This document shows positions 35,837 through 44,422 of a stretch of DNA of 64,000 bases, in pieces. The stretch is taken from assembly GCA_934096265.1 (NCBI GenBank), contig CAKOLI010000004.1, positions 15,004 to 79,003 on the forward strand. Direction: 5' to 3'. Position 1 is the stretch's first letter, and each line of letters begins with the position of its first letter. Under the pieces are notes generated by a model. It searched no databases. It worked only from the letters and a program-made list of their open reading frames with translations, and had not been told where the DNA came from. The stretch comes from an uncultured Bacilli bacterium. GTDB taxonomy: Bacteria; Bacillota_I; Bacilli_A; RF39; UBA660. The translations under genes were made by a program, and so were the position numbers.

Positions 35837-36511
35837 ATGAGTAGCCTTTTGTTTATGGGGTTATTACTTGTTTGTAGTATTTCTTTATATTTTTTATATA
35901 GATGGTATGATAAGGATGGTTTATATGTATATATTGTATTTGCCACGTTGATGGGACTTATTTTGTCTCTTAAAATAATTAAGATTAATAATTTTGAGGC
36001 AATTAGTTATTTCCCTATATATATGTCTATATTTATATGTATATATTTTATGTTGGAGAAATATGGTAAGAAAGAGATTAAAAATGCTTTATATTTAGTC
36101 TGTTTTACAGCGATGATTTTTATAATTATGCTTGGATATGAAGCGTTATTTATTCCTACTTTATCTAATAAAATACTTATACATACTAAGAAGCTATTTA
36201 TACATAACTGGGGAAGTATTATTGCTTATGTTCTTATACTTATTTTTAGTATAATAGGGTCTTGTTATTTATATAAGTATACAAAGAAGTATTATGATCA
36301 TATTTTTATTAATAGTGCTTTTACAACGATAGTAGTTCAATTAGTAGATACACTTATATTCACGGTAATTAGTTATTTTTTTACGCTAGGCTTGAATGAT
36401 TTATTTAGAGTAGGAGTTATGACATATAGTTTTAAATTAATGTGTTGTATTTTGTATATGCCAGTTTTTTATTTACTTATGCATTTTAAGAAGGTGAAGA
36501 GAAGTGAATAA
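35837..36511 (+). CDS. VUT/YhhQ family transporter (queuosine-precursor type), copy 1
   Basis: The VUT family (PF02592) includes YhhQ, which imports queuosine precursors. The protein of about 224 residues has six or seven membrane helices. Family features are EKYGKKEIKNALYLV in the middle and a C-terminal AFTTIVVQLVDTLIFTVISYF helix. I use the ATG at 35837, after AAGGTGG, instead of the GTG at 35828 that overlaps that site. It overlaps a second VUT gene by 8 bases. The substrate is inferred from the family. Confidence 0.75.
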   Translation: MSSLLFMGLLLVCSISLYFLYRWYDKDGLYVYIVFATLMGLILSLKIIKINNFEAISYFPIYMSIFICIYFMLEKYGKKEIKNALYLVCFTAMIFIIMLGYEALFIPTLSNKILIHTKKLFIHNWGSIIAYVLILIFSIIGSCYLYKYTKKYYDHIFINSAFTTIVVQLVDTLIFTVISYFFTLGLNDLFRVGVMTYSFKLMCCILYMPVFYLLMHFKKVKRSE

Positions 36512-37157
36512 TTTGTTTGTTGTATCAGAAATATTTATAATGTATTTACTTTTATATGTAATTAATATTTTATTTGGGAAGAAAGGAATTATGCTGTTTA
36601 TAATTATTTCTGTTATGATGTTTATGTTGTTTAGTAATAGTTTTGTGAATTTCTTAGATTTTCCTTTAAATGAGGGAGTTATTATTTATGGTACTGGGTT
36701 ATTTGCTTTAAATTTATTAAATCAAAAGTATGGAAGTAATTATTTGGAGAAGTTTATTTATGTTTTAATAATTATAGTACTTATGGGATATGGTGTTTTG
36801 GATTTGGTACATGGTGTTGGGATTAGTAGTAATTTGATAGATAGTACTTATTTTGATAAGTCTTTTGTAGTTAGTTTTAGAGATTGTGTTTCTGTTTTAT
36901 TAGCTTTTAGTGTCAGTGCTAATCTTGGAAATTATCTTTATTATAAGGTTAAAATGAGAAAGAATAAGATATGGATAAGTAATTTAATTACTACTGTTAT
37001 ATGTGGATTTGTGGATACTTTTATATATTCTTTGCTTGCTTATACTGGAGGTATGGATATAATTAGTTTAGTTAAGGTTATTATTATAAATAGTATTGTT
37101 AAAATTATTGTTGGAGTACTAGGGACTGTTTATATATATAGAGAATGTAAGATTTAG
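36504..37157 (+). CDS. VUT/YhhQ family transporter, copy 2
   Basis: The 217-residue membrane protein has the same overall layout as the preceding gene, with LNQKYGSNYLEKFIYV in place of the EKYG motif and a C-terminal ISNLITTVICGFVDTFIYSLL helix. It starts with GTG at 36504, with AAGGTG seven bases upstream, and overlaps copy 1. Tight coupling suggests that the two proteins may work as a heterodimer, or that they have different substrates. The two sequences are clearly diverged. Confidence 0.7.
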   Translation: MNNLFVVSEIFIMYLLLYVINILFGKKGIMLFIIISVMMFMLFSNSFVNFLDFPLNEGVIIYGTGLFALNLLNQKYGSNYLEKFIYVLIIIVLMGYGVLDLVHGVGISSNLIDSTYFDKSFVVSFRDCVSVLLAFSVSANLGNYLYYKVKMRKNKIWISNLITTVICGFVDTFIYSLLAYTGGMDIISLVKVIIINSIVKIIVGVLGTVYIYRECKI

Positions 37158-37168
37158 GAGGGTATTTT

Positions 37169-37834
37169 ATGAGGACAAGAAAAGATGAGTTAGTTAGTGA
37201 TGAGTTAAAACCAATTATATGTGAGAAGTTAAAGGAAGCTAGGTTAAAACACAATTACTCACTAGAGGATTTAGCTAAGGCTCTTAATTATCAAAAGAAT
37301 AGGCAAACATTACACAAGTATGAGACTGGTACTTTGAATATACCATATTGTATACTTTTTGATATATGTAAAATTTTTGGTATTGATGATATTCCTATCG
37401 ATAAGGAGAATATTTCTTCTTCTGTTACTGAGAAGTTTGAGAAGAAGTTAGTTAAGAATTATATTAGTAGTACTATTAAAGATAAGAAGATGACACCTAG
37501 AATTGAAAAGATTATTAATAGGTATAAGAATGCTTCTTTTGAACCCGTTAATGCTTATAGTGATTTAAAGATTAAGGTTAATGATGATTCGATGAGTCCT
37601 GTATATTTTAAGAATGATATGTTATTTATTAAGAAGATGGATAATTATAATAATGGAGATGATATTGTTATTGCTCTTAAGAATGATATTCTTGCTGCGA
37701 GAAGGTTATATAAGTATCCTAAGGGAATTATTTTACAGGCAATGAACCCTAAATATCCAACGATAAATGTTAATATTGTTTCTAATGATATGATTATTGG
37801 CAAAGTTATTGGAATGATGAGGGATATCAAGTAA
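37169..37834 (+). CDS. CI-like regulator: XRE domain plus S24 domain lacking catalytic Lys
   Basis: An N-terminal Cro/CI-type helix-turn-helix (about 17-72) is joined to a LexA/CI S24 peptidase fold (about 130-220). Ser141 in the NDDSMSPVY motif matches the nucleophile. The segment ARRLYKYPKGIILQAMNPKY lines up with lambda CI (KKL then LNPQYP), but Arg178-Arg179 stand where the catalytic Lys should be. There is also no Ala-Gly cleavage site in the linker. It is thus probably a non-cleavable repressor. It follows the VUT genes by 11 bases, so it probably controls that operon or a phage remnant. Confidence 0.8.
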   Translation: MRTRKDELVSDELKPIICEKLKEARLKHNYSLEDLAKALNYQKNRQTLHKYETGTLNIPYCILFDICKIFGIDDIPIDKENISSSVTEKFEKKLVKNYISSTIKDKKMTPRIEKIINRYKNASFEPVNAYSDLKIKVNDDSMSPVYFKNDMLFIKKMDNYNNGDDIVIALKNDILAARRLYKYPKGIILQAMNPKYPTINVNIVSNDMIIGKVIGMMRDIK

Positions 37835-37836
37835 AG

Positions 37837-37870
37837 AAAATATACACATTGTTAGGGATGTGTATATTTT
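37837..37870 (+). terminator. Terminator after the CI-like regulator
   Basis: AAAATATACACA and TGTGTATATTTT form a 12-bp stem with a 10-base loop, then a T-rich tail. It can also serve the convergent gene. Confidence 0.8.
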
Positions 37871-38515
37871 TTATTTTAAGTTTAAAAGATATTTTGATTT
37901 TATGAAGATATTTTCTAATTTTTCTTGAATTAGTTTATTGGTTTTAATTTCTTTAATTATAGTTTCTTTTATTTTTTTGATGTCATTTGATTCTTTTTCA
38001 AATAGATCATAGTATATGTATTTTAGGGCACTATAGTTACCATAATTCTGTAGGTCTTTTATTAGTTTGGTTAATTTGTTGCATCTTTCTTTTTCTTTTC
38101 GGCAGATTATTTTCTTATGTTCTTTTTTGTTAGTTTTTGTGTATATGAGTGTTTTTTCTGGAAGAGTTGATGCTAGTTCTAGGGCTTCATCTTCTTCTTC
38201 AAATAGTAAGCTACTTAATGCTTTGATATTGCCCTCATCATCTAGCATAATGCCCATTACTTCTTTGCCACTAGTTATTAAGAAGGTTTTATATGGTAGT
38301 TTTGTTTCTAGGTATAATTCTGTTTTGTTAGTTATGTCTTCAATGAAGGTTTTATCTATAGTTATGTTATAGTTTTTAATATCTATATATGTTTCATCTC
38401 TAACTCTAAAAAGTGGTATTTTTCTTATGTTTATGATGTTGTCTTCTATATCCCATTCATAGAATGGATAATATTCTTTATTAAAATTTAATACTATATC
38501 ATATATATAATTCAT
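37871..38515 (-). CDS. DUF3603-like protein, unknown function
   Basis: The 214-residue protein begins YIYDIVLNFNKEYYPFYEWDIED, followed by IPLFRV. This resembles the start of the DUF3603 family of Bacillota (a helix-strand opening, a Trp/His and a PLLKV-like motif). The rest is charged and helical with an acidic stretch (LLFEEEDEALELA). There is no signal peptide, so it is cytoplasmic. It overlaps a small membrane protein gene by 17 bases. The role is unknown. Confidence 0.6.
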   Translation of the reverse strand: MNYIYDIVLNFNKEYYPFYEWDIEDNIINIRKIPLFRVRDETYIDIKNYNITIDKTFIEDITNKTELYLETKLPYKTFLITSGKEVMGIMLDDEGNIKALSSLLFEEEDEALELASTLPEKTLIYTKTNKKEHKKIICRKEKERCNKLTKLIKDLQNYGNYSALKYIYYDLFEKESNDIKKIKETIIKEIKTNKLIQEKLENIFIKSKYLLNLK

Positions 38516-38723
38516 ATTTGTGGTCTCCTTTAATAAATAGTGTTAGTATTATTATAGATAATCCAATTATGCTATAATAACATTCAAATCTTCTAATTAT
38601 AAAATTAACATATTCATAAAAATTATACCCAATTGATAATAGATTTAGATATAAAATGATATATGTAAATCCCACTACCATAAGGCCAAAGCCAAGTAGA
38701 AAGAAAAAAATACGGTTACCCAT
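38499..38723 (-). CDS. Small two-helix membrane protein, unknown
   Basis: The 74-residue protein has two membrane segments (about 5-27 and 49-65) separated by a short loop. No family is recognised. It overlaps the downstream DUF3603-like gene, which supports the pair as a real transcription unit. Confidence 0.55.
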   Translation of the reverse strand: MGNRIFFFLLGFGLMVVGFTYIILYLNLLSIGYNFYEYVNFIIRRFECYYSIIGLSIIILTLFIKGDHKYELYI

Positions 38724-38772
38724 AATACCACCTAATTAATTTTATGAATAGATAGTAATTAATAACACATAT

Positions 38773-39843
38773 TTATTCTAAATATTTATCAGTTTTAATT
38801 TCTACTTGATTTATTGCATCAAAGCGTTTAGAGATTTTGTCTGTAGTGATGTGGATACTTTCCACATCTTTTCCTACGGTTTCTATGCTTCTTGATAGTT
38901 TGTTCCATCTTTCTTTGTATCTTTCAAACTCTAGGCCTAGTTTGTTTAATTCTTCATGGATGATGCTAGTGTATTTATCTCTTTCCATGTTTTTAAGTAG
39001 TACTTGAATGACGGTAAAGGTTGATATCAATGTTGTGGGAGACGTTAGCCATACCCTTTTTTTATGGGCATATTCTACTAAATCTTGATGATATGCATTG
39101 ATTTCCGCGAAAAGAGCTTCTGCTGGGAGAAACATGATTGCTTGGTCAGATGTTACTCCTGGTATTATATATTTGCTGCTGATAGCGTCTATGTGCTTTT
39201 TTACGTCTGTTTTGAATTGTTTTTCTGCGTTAATACGTTCTATGTTGCTTCTACCTTTGTCTACCATAATTTGATAGTTTTCAAGGGGAAATTTAGAGTC
39301 TATTGCAACTGTTCCTAAGGGAGATGGTGCAAATACTACAGCATCCGCGATGGTATTATTTGGGAATGTGTATTGCATTTTATAAACTTTGTCATTTACA
39401 TCACCAAAGATACTGGATAATATATGTTTAAGGTTTATTTCTCCAAATATGCCTCTGCTTTTTTTATCAGTTAAAATACTTTGAAGGTTAACTATATCAA
39501 CAGATAAGCTGTCTATTTTCTTTTGAGCTTCGTCTATTTTAGTTAGTCTTTGTAGAATATCAGTGAATGTTTTATTTGTTTTGTTAAAATTTTCATCAAT
39601 ACGTTCACTAACTTTATTGTTAATAATCATTAGTCTACCATCGATTTTTTCAGTTAGTTGGTTGAAACTATTGTACATACTTTTATTTATATCATTATTA
39701 AAATTACCTAGTTCTTTTATAGTATTAGTTTCTAGTTTGCCTAGTCTTTCGGTAATTTTGGCTTCATTAATGTTTTTACTTATAGAGATAATTACTAATA
39801 TTATAAGAATTACTAGTAGTCCAATTATTATATATTCCATCAT
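38773..39843 (-). CDS. rmuC: DNA recombination protein RmuC
   Basis: RmuC family proteins limit DNA inversions and have a restriction-nuclease-like core. The protein of about 356 residues has an N-terminal membrane anchor (about 3-24), a coiled-coil region (about 30-130) and the RmuC core: GIFGEINLKHIL, ADAVVFAPSPLGTVAIDSKFPLENY, AIMFLPAEALFAEI and VWLTSPTTLI. The start is the ATG at 39843, eight bases after AGGATGTG; an in-frame GTG at 39852 overlaps that site. Confidence 0.93.
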   Translation of the reverse strand: MMEYIIIGLLVILIILVIISISKNINEAKITERLGKLETNTIKELGNFNNDINKSMYNSFNQLTEKIDGRLMIINNKVSERIDENFNKTNKTFTDILQRLTKIDEAQKKIDSLSVDIVNLQSILTDKKSRGIFGEINLKHILSSIFGDVNDKVYKMQYTFPNNTIADAVVFAPSPLGTVAIDSKFPLENYQIMVDKGRSNIERINAEKQFKTDVKKHIDAISSKYIIPGVTSDQAIMFLPAEALFAEINAYHQDLVEYAHKKRVWLTSPTTLISTFTVIQVLLKNMERDKYTSIIHEELNKLGLEFERYKERWNKLSRSIETVGKDVESIHITTDKISKRFDAINQVEIKTDKYLE

Positions 39844-39913
39844 ATTTATCACATCCTACTAATTAATTATAGCACGGATATTTGTTTTTGGATAGAGTTT
39901 TTAAATGTTATTT

Positions 39914-40204
39914 TTAATTATGAAGGTAGTTGTAATATTCACGGTATCCACCTTCTAGGCTTATGGTTTGATAGCCTAGAGTATTTAGATAATTTGATAG
40001 TATTTCGCTTTTTGTACCAATACTGCAATATAGGCAATATGTGGTATTATATGTTAGATAGCGAGATGGCATTTCTTTTAGGAGTATTTCAGGGATGTTT
40101 ATTGCTCCTACTACGTGAGATTGATTATAGTTATAATTATCTCTTATATCTATTATTTTGATGTTAGGGAAATTGGATAGTTCATTAGGTTTTATTTTAT
40201 TCAT
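39914..40204 (-). CDS. Rhodanese-like single-domain protein
   Basis: The 96-residue protein is a complete small rhodanese domain: IIDIRDNYNYNQSHVVGAINIP at the start and Cys60 in the active-site loop CSIGTKS. Single-domain rhodaneses carry persulfide sulfur between partners. It stands alone, 126 bases before the tRNA cluster, so the partner is unknown. Confidence 0.9.
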   Translation of the reverse strand: MNKIKPNELSNFPNIKIIDIRDNYNYNQSHVVGAINIPEILLKEMPSRYLTYNTTYCLYCSIGTKSEILSNYLNTLGYQTISLEGGYREYYNYLHN

Positions 40205-40293
40205 TTTATCACCAATATATTATATTAGTTATAATTATTTTGGGAAGGTTAATTTGTTTATTTTTTGTATTTATTAATATGTTTTTAGTAAAT

Positions 40294-40318
40294 AAAAAAA
40301 GTCTTACAAATAAGACTT
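40294..40318 (-). terminator. Terminator of the tRNA array ending with tRNA-Phe
   Basis: On the minus strand AAGTCTTA and TAAGACTT form an 8-bp perfect stem with a 4-base loop, then seven T. Confidence 0.9.
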
Positions 40319-40329
40319 AGATTGCATAA

Positions 40330-40405
<76 letters not shown>

Positions 40406-40412
40406 AAAAAAA

Positions 40413-40488
40413 TGGCGGTTCCGACGGGACTTGAACCCGCGATCTTCTGCGTGACAGGCAGACGTGATAACCACTACACCACGGAACC
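40413..40488 (-). tRNA. tRNA-Asp (GTC)
   Basis: Minus-strand cloverleaf with acceptor GGTTCCG/CGGAACC, anticodon loop CTGTCAC, and encoded CCA. Confidence 0.97.
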
Positions 40489-40489
40489 A

Positions 40490-40566
<77 letters not shown>

Positions 40567-40581
40567 ATATATAAATTTAAA

Positions 40582-40674
40582 TGGCGGAGGAAAAGGGATT
40601 CGAACCCCTGCGTCGCTTTCGCGGCCTCCCGGTTTTCAAGACCGGTCCCTTCAACCAGACTTGGGTATTCCTCC
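40582..40674 (-). tRNA. tRNA-Ser (TGA)
   Basis: A 93-base class II tRNA with a long variable arm, acceptor GGAGGA, anticodon loop CTTGAAA, and encoded CCA. Confidence 0.96.
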
Positions 40675-40680
40675 ATGAGT

Positions 40681-40769
40681 TGGTGCCTAAGGTCGGACTT
40701 GAACCGACACGAGGGTTAAATCTCGCAGGATTTTAAGTCCTGTGCGTCTACCTATTCCGCCACTCAGGC
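40681..40769 (-). tRNA. tRNA-Leu (TAA)
   Basis: An 89-base class II tRNA with acceptor GCCTGAG, anticodon loop CTTAAAA, and encoded CCA. It is the first gene of the left array. Confidence 0.96.
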
Positions 40770-40803
40770 ATAAATGATTTCCTTTTTCATAAAGGACTAT
40801 TTT

Positions 40804-40832
40804 ATTTTATAACATTTTTTGTATTTTGGCAA
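40804..40832 (-). promoter_or_regulatory. Promoter of the Leu-Ser-fMet-Asp-Phe tRNA array
   Basis: On the minus strand TTGCCA (40827-40832), 17 bases, TAAAAT (40804-40809), just upstream of tRNA-Leu. Confidence 0.7.
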
Positions 40833-40916
40833 TACTTTTTTAACACTTTTTAACACTTTTTATTATTTATATGTTTTAAGTTATTAAAACAGAACTACTG
40901 TTTTGCAACTTTTTCA

Positions 40917-40939
40917 AAGAAAAAAGCCTCATACAAGGC
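40917..40939 (-). terminator. Terminator of the Val-Thr-Tyr-Gln-Lys tRNA array
   Basis: On the minus strand AGCCT and AGGCT form a short GC-rich stem followed by a T run, directly after tRNA-Lys. It splits the ten tRNAs into two units. Confidence 0.75.
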
Positions 40940-40952
40940 TATATTTACTTAA

Positions 40953-41029
40953 CTGGTGCCTCGTATGCGATTCGAACGCATGACCCTTTGATTAAAAGTC
41001 AAATGCTCTACCGGCTGAGCTAACGAAGC
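40953..41029 (-). tRNA. tRNA-Lys (TTT)
   Basis: Acceptor GCTTCGT paired with ACGAGGC, anticodon loop CTTTTAA, and encoded CCA. Confidence 0.96.
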
Positions 41030-41042
41030 ATTAATAATTATG

Positions 41043-41117
41043 TGGCTGCCTCGGCTAGATTCGAACTAGCGCGTGCCACAGTCAAAGTGTGGTGCCTTAC
41101 CGCTTGGCTACGAGGCA
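41043..41117 (-). tRNA. tRNA-Gln (TTG)
   Basis: Acceptor TGCCTCG/CGAGGCA, anticodon loop CTTTGAC, discriminator G, and encoded CCA. Confidence 0.96.
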
Positions 41118-41124
41118 ACTTTCA

Positions 41125-41208
41125 TGGTGGAAGGAGATGGAGTCGAACCATCGAACCCGAAGGAACAGATTTACAGTCTGCCGCGTTTGACCACTTCGCT
41201 ACCCTTCC
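41125..41208 (-). tRNA. tRNA-Tyr (GTA)
   Basis: An 84-base class II tRNA with acceptor GGAAGGG, anticodon loop CTGTAAA, and encoded CCA. Confidence 0.96.
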
Positions 41209-41215
41209 AAAAAGA

Positions 41216-41291
<76 letters not shown>

Positions 41292-41298
41292 ATTAATA

Positions 41299-41375
41299 TG
41301 GTGGGCGATATAGGACTCGAACCTATGACCCCCTGCTTGTAAGGCAGGTGCTCTAACCAACTGAGCTAATCGCCC
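41299..41375 (-). tRNA. tRNA-Val (TAC)
   Basis: Acceptor GGGCGAT/ATCGCCC, anticodon loop CTTACAA, and encoded CCA. It is the first gene of the right array. Confidence 0.96.
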
Positions 41376-41399
41376 GATAAGGTCGTACTGACATGTACT

Positions 41400-41429
41400 A
41401 ATATATCATTTGTTGCCGCTGTTTGTCAA
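41400..41429 (-). promoter_or_regulatory. Promoter of the Val-Thr-Tyr-Gln-Lys tRNA array
   Basis: On the minus strand TTGACA (41424-41429), an 18-base spacer and TATATT (41400-41405). Confidence 0.75.
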
Positions 41430-41458
41430 TACTTTTTTTAAATTTATTTATTTTTTTT

Positions 41459-41818
41459 TTACATTTTATCAGTAACTTCTTTTATTTTAGCACTAATCCA
41501 ATCTTCTAAATTATTTTTTAATGGTTCAAAGCCACTTTTAGTCTCGGCCATTCTTTTTAATCTAGCTCCATCTTTTTTGTAATCAATATCTTTAATACTT
41601 AATTGAAGATGGTTGTTTTCATCATCGATTGATAAAACTTCACTGTATATTTTATCTCCTACGTTTACAAAATCCTCTATTTTTTTTACATATCCATATG
41701 ATATTTCTGATATATGGATTAGTCCACTTGAATTATCCTCTGTAGTTACAAAAGCACCATATTGTTGTAGACCAGTTACTTTTACTTTGATAATTTCTTC
41801 TTTTTTATATTTTCTCAT
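41459..41818 (-). CDS. S1 RNA-binding domain protein (YugI/CvfD-like)
   Basis: A 119-residue protein with one S1 domain: VKVTGLQQYGAFV, GLIHISEISYGYV, VGDKIYSEVLSID and LQLSIKDID. A short C-terminal helix follows. Small S1 proteins of this size (B. subtilis YugI, staphylococcal/listerial CvfD) bind ribosomes or RNA under stress. It stands alone upstream of the tRNA arrays and is divergent from nfu. Confidence 0.85.
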   Translation of the reverse strand: MRKYKKEEIIKVKVTGLQQYGAFVTTEDNSSGLIHISEISYGYVKKIEDFVNVGDKIYSEVLSIDDENNHLQLSIKDIDYKKDGARLKRMAETKSGFEPLKNNLEDWISAKIKEVTDKM

Positions 41819-41916
41819 ATTTTTTCACCAACTAAATTATATACTATTTTTATATTTTTTGCAAATTTGCTTGTATTTATTAAATTTTTCTTATATAATT
41901 TATTTGGTGATGAATA

Positions 41917-42147
41917 ATGAATAATGTTGAAATTGAAATTAAAAAAGTATTAGAACGTATTAGACCTTATTTAAATAATGATGGCGGAGATGTAGAATTT
42001 TTACGCTACGAAGATGGTATTGTATACGTTAAGTTAGTTGGTGCTTGTAGTAATTGTCCTCATGCTATAATGACATTAGAACAAGGTATTGAAGAAGCAT
42101 TAGTAAATGAAATTCCAGAAGTTATTAAAGTTATTAATGAAGATTAA
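41917..42147 (+). CDS. nfu: NifU-like Fe-S carrier protein (Nfu)
   Basis: The 76-residue protein is a NifU C-terminal domain, which carries a 4Fe-4S cluster bound by CSNC (Cys44 and Cys47) and hands it to client proteins. The start IRPYLNNDGGDVEFL is characteristic. It would take clusters from the SUF machine encoded at 21-25 kb but is not linked to it. The start is set by GGTGATG; a five-codon ATG frame at 41910 precedes it. Confidence 0.95.
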   Translation: MNNVEIEIKKVLERIRPYLNNDGGDVEFLRYEDGIVYVKLVGACSNCPHAIMTLEQGIEEALVNEIPEVIKVINED

Positions 42148-42155
42148 TATCTTTT

Positions 42156-43067
42156 TTATTTTAACCATTCTATGTCTTTGATGTTGTGTGTTTTTTTTAA
42201 GTATGTAAGAATGTCCTTTAAAAATTCTTCATACTTTTTTATTTTATCAATAATTAAGAGCATAGCATTTTCGTCTTCTATATCTTGTATTATATTATCA
42301 AATACTTCATAATAATAACTTGGATATAGTAATCTTCCAAATAGTAGTCTTGCATCATATTCGGATAAGGTTATGGTTTTAAAGTATAGTTTTAATTCAT
42401 TATAGATATCATTACTCTTATTAAAGAATGATTTTTTTATATATTCACTTATATCTCTTGTTTTATGGTCTATGATTATGTTTATGGGGTCATATACATC
42501 AATTATATTTAAATTATTACTTATTTTTCTATGTGATATTACTTTTTCTTCCATAGCTTCGTTTTGATAATCACTTATAGTATCATTTATATATGATATG
42601 GCATTTTCTGTTAGTCCTGCATAGTAGTTAAAGCTTTCTACTAGAATTGGATGTTTTTTACCCATTTCTTTTATTTGATTTTCTAAGTAGTCTACTTTGG
42701 CTACCCATAGGTTACTCCAATTGCTTCTTACTAGTTCATTTCTTATATTTAGTTTATAGTTGGATAGGTATAGTATTTCTTTTAGTTTTAGAGGTATGTT
42801 TTCATTTATATTGATTTTAAGTAAGTAATATGGGGTCCCCTCAAGATAGGTAATGTAGTTATTTTCTTTATTTTTAATTATTTCACTAATTAAAATATTA
42901 TGATATTTTAGTTCGTTTATGATAGATACATATATTTTTATATCTTCTTTACGGTCATATATTTTAAAGTAATACTTTTCATTGTTATAGGTAAAATTAT
43001 ATGTATTACCATTATTGTTTATATTTTGAGGCTTTATATTATAAAAATACTCGATAGTGTTATTCAT
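42156..43067 (-). CDS. YutH/CotS-like kinase-fold protein (spore coat-associated type)
   Basis: The protein of about 303 residues resembles YutH, a spore-coat-associated member of the CotS group with an aminoglycoside-phosphotransferase-like fold. Supporting blocks are YNNEKYYFKIY, the central NLWVAKVDYLENQIKEMG with HPILVESFNYYAGLTENAI, and a C-terminal FGRLLYPSYYYEVFD. The usual catalytic HxD is only vaguely visible (SHRKISNN), so it may be a pseudokinase, as proposed for other CotS-like proteins. The start is the ATG at 43067, after AAGAGTG. It ends a gene group that also contains yutD, as in Bacillus. Confidence 0.7.
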   Translation of the reverse strand: MNNTIEYFYNIKPQNINNNGNTYNFTYNNEKYYFKIYDRKEDIKIYVSIINELKYHNILISEIIKNKENNYITYLEGTPYYLLKININENIPLKLKEILYLSNYKLNIRNELVRSNWSNLWVAKVDYLENQIKEMGKKHPILVESFNYYAGLTENAISYINDTISDYQNEAMEEKVISHRKISNNLNIIDVYDPINIIIDHKTRDISEYIKKSFFNKSNDIYNELKLYFKTITLSEYDARLLFGRLLYPSYYYEVFDNIIQDIEDENAMLLIIDKIKKYEEFLKDILTYLKKTHNIKDIEWLK

Positions 43068-43113
43068 AGGCATCACTCTTACAAAATATTATTCTTTTTA
43101 AAAAAAAATAATA

Positions 43114-43803
43114 CTAACTTTGAGTATTATTTTGATATAATTTGTCCATTTGAGTATTCATTTTGCTTACTAATTCACTTATTTTTTTATAGTGCATTGA
43201 TATTTTTTCTTTTTCTTCTTTTATTTTCTTTTCTTGAGCTTCTTTTAAAAGATTTAGTTCTTCTTTTTCTTTCTCTAGTTTGCTTCTTTCTTCTTGCATA
43301 TATAATTCAAAAGACTTTTTGTTTGCGTTTAGAACTAGGTTAGTACTACTTATTTTATGTTTCATTTCATTTAATTGGCCAATTATGCCATTTACACCAT
43401 CTACTTTTTTATTTAGTTCGTCAAATATTTCGTCAAAATTACTTAATACATAGCTTTCATTATCAGTCATATTATATCTTCTTTCATTAATATTTGTTTT
43501 TTCTTTGGATACTTCTTGCGGTGGAATTTTTTCCTTAGTTTGTAACTCGTTATATAGTAACCGATATTCTGTCCACATTTGTCTTAATGCATTAATGTTT
43601 GCCTTTACTAAGAGACCTTTTTCAATGCCTTTTTGTGTGTATATTACATTATTAATATTATTATCTATTGGTGTTATTTTATTTATGCTATTATATAATT
43701 TAGTTATTTTGTCTCGGTATTCTTCTTTGGTGATGTTTGGTAATTTCGGTTGGATATTTATTGATGGGGAATTGGGTTGAATATTTGCTATATTATTCAT
43801 CAT
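43114..43803 (-). CDS. Coiled-coil protein, unknown
   Basis: I do not recognise a family. The 229-residue protein has a Pro/Asn-rich start, a helical middle (about 25-85) and a long Lys/Glu-rich coiled coil (about 135-215). There are no membrane segments. Its ATG overlaps the stop codon of the DUF1292 gene (ATGATG/TGA), so both are translated together. It lies between DUF1292 and yutH genes. Confidence 0.6.
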   Translation of the reverse strand: MMNNIANIQPNSPSINIQPKLPNITKEEYRDKITKLYNSINKITPIDNNINNVIYTQKGIEKGLLVKANINALRQMWTEYRLLYNELQTKEKIPPQEVSKEKTNINERRYNMTDNESYVLSNFDEIFDELNKKVDGVNGIIGQLNEMKHKISSTNLVLNANKKSFELYMQEERSKLEKEKEELNLLKEAQEKKIKEEKEKISMHYKKISELVSKMNTQMDKLYQNNTQS

Positions 43804-44081
43804 ATTTTATCACCTGTATCAGTATATTTAATCATTTCTCTTATTATTTGTTTTAGTATTTCCCATTCACTATCAGATTTAATTTCGATTAGGTGTTGTT
43901 TGTTATCCACAGATTCTAGTTTGCCTATATATATTATAACGCTTCCATTTTGGTCTTTTTCGTTTTTGGTATATATTAGGTATTTTTGGTTATTACTTGG
44001 TATTTTGAAGGAGCAAACTAATTCTACTTCTTCTATTTGATCTAAATTATTTACTAGAGTTATTTGTTTCCCACTATCCAT
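43800..44081 (-). CDS. DUF1292 family protein
   Basis: The 93-residue protein matches the small DUF1292 (YrzB-like) family: VELVCSFKIPSNNQKYLIYT, GSVIIYIGKLE and IKSDSEWEILKQIIREM. The family is widespread in Bacillota and its function is unknown. The stop codon overlaps the start of the coiled-coil gene. Confidence 0.75.
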   Translation of the reverse strand: MDSGKQITLVNNLDQIEEVELVCSFKIPSNNQKYLIYTKNEKDQNGSVIIYIGKLESVDNKQHLIEIKSDSEWEILKQIIREMIKYTDTGDKI

Positions 44082-44145
44082 AGTTATTTCCCCTTTTTAT
44101 TTTATACTATAGATTTTAACATATTTTTAATTAAATATATAGATA

Positions 44146-44418
44146 TTATATTACTTTTTTTAGTACAAAATAACGACAATCATTGGCACAATTTTCTTTT
44201 ATATAGGTATTTAATATATCTATATTATTAGTTTTGTTTACTTTTTTGTTTTTAGCATTGTAAAATCCTTTTAGTCGTAGTTTCCCATAGGCTATATCTC
44301 CTACTACATAGTCATATGGTTCGAAGTACTCTGTATATAAGTTTTTAAATTCTTCTATGTTAAAAGCATCTTTATAATTTTTTATTATTTCATATTTATT
44401 ATTGTCTACTTCTATCAT
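44146..44418 (-). CDS. YutD family protein
   Basis: The 90-residue protein has the YutD/DUF1027 core: a central EPYDYVVGDIAYGKLRLKGFY followed by a short C-terminal CRYFVLKK. The function of the family is not known. The gene follows the glycosidase-like gene by 4 bases. YutD and YutH genes also lie near each other in Bacillus subtilis, which supports both assignments. Confidence 0.8.
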   Translation of the reverse strand: MIEVDNNKYEIIKNYKDAFNIEEFKNLYTEYFEPYDYVVGDIAYGKLRLKGFYNAKNKKVNKTNNIDILNTYIKENCANDCRYFVLKKVI

Positions 44419-44422
44419 TTTA

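Noticed and set aside
41910..41924. Five-codon frame just before nfu.
   Set aside because: It overlaps the nfu start and looks like chance repetition of AATAATGA; no separate ribosome site.
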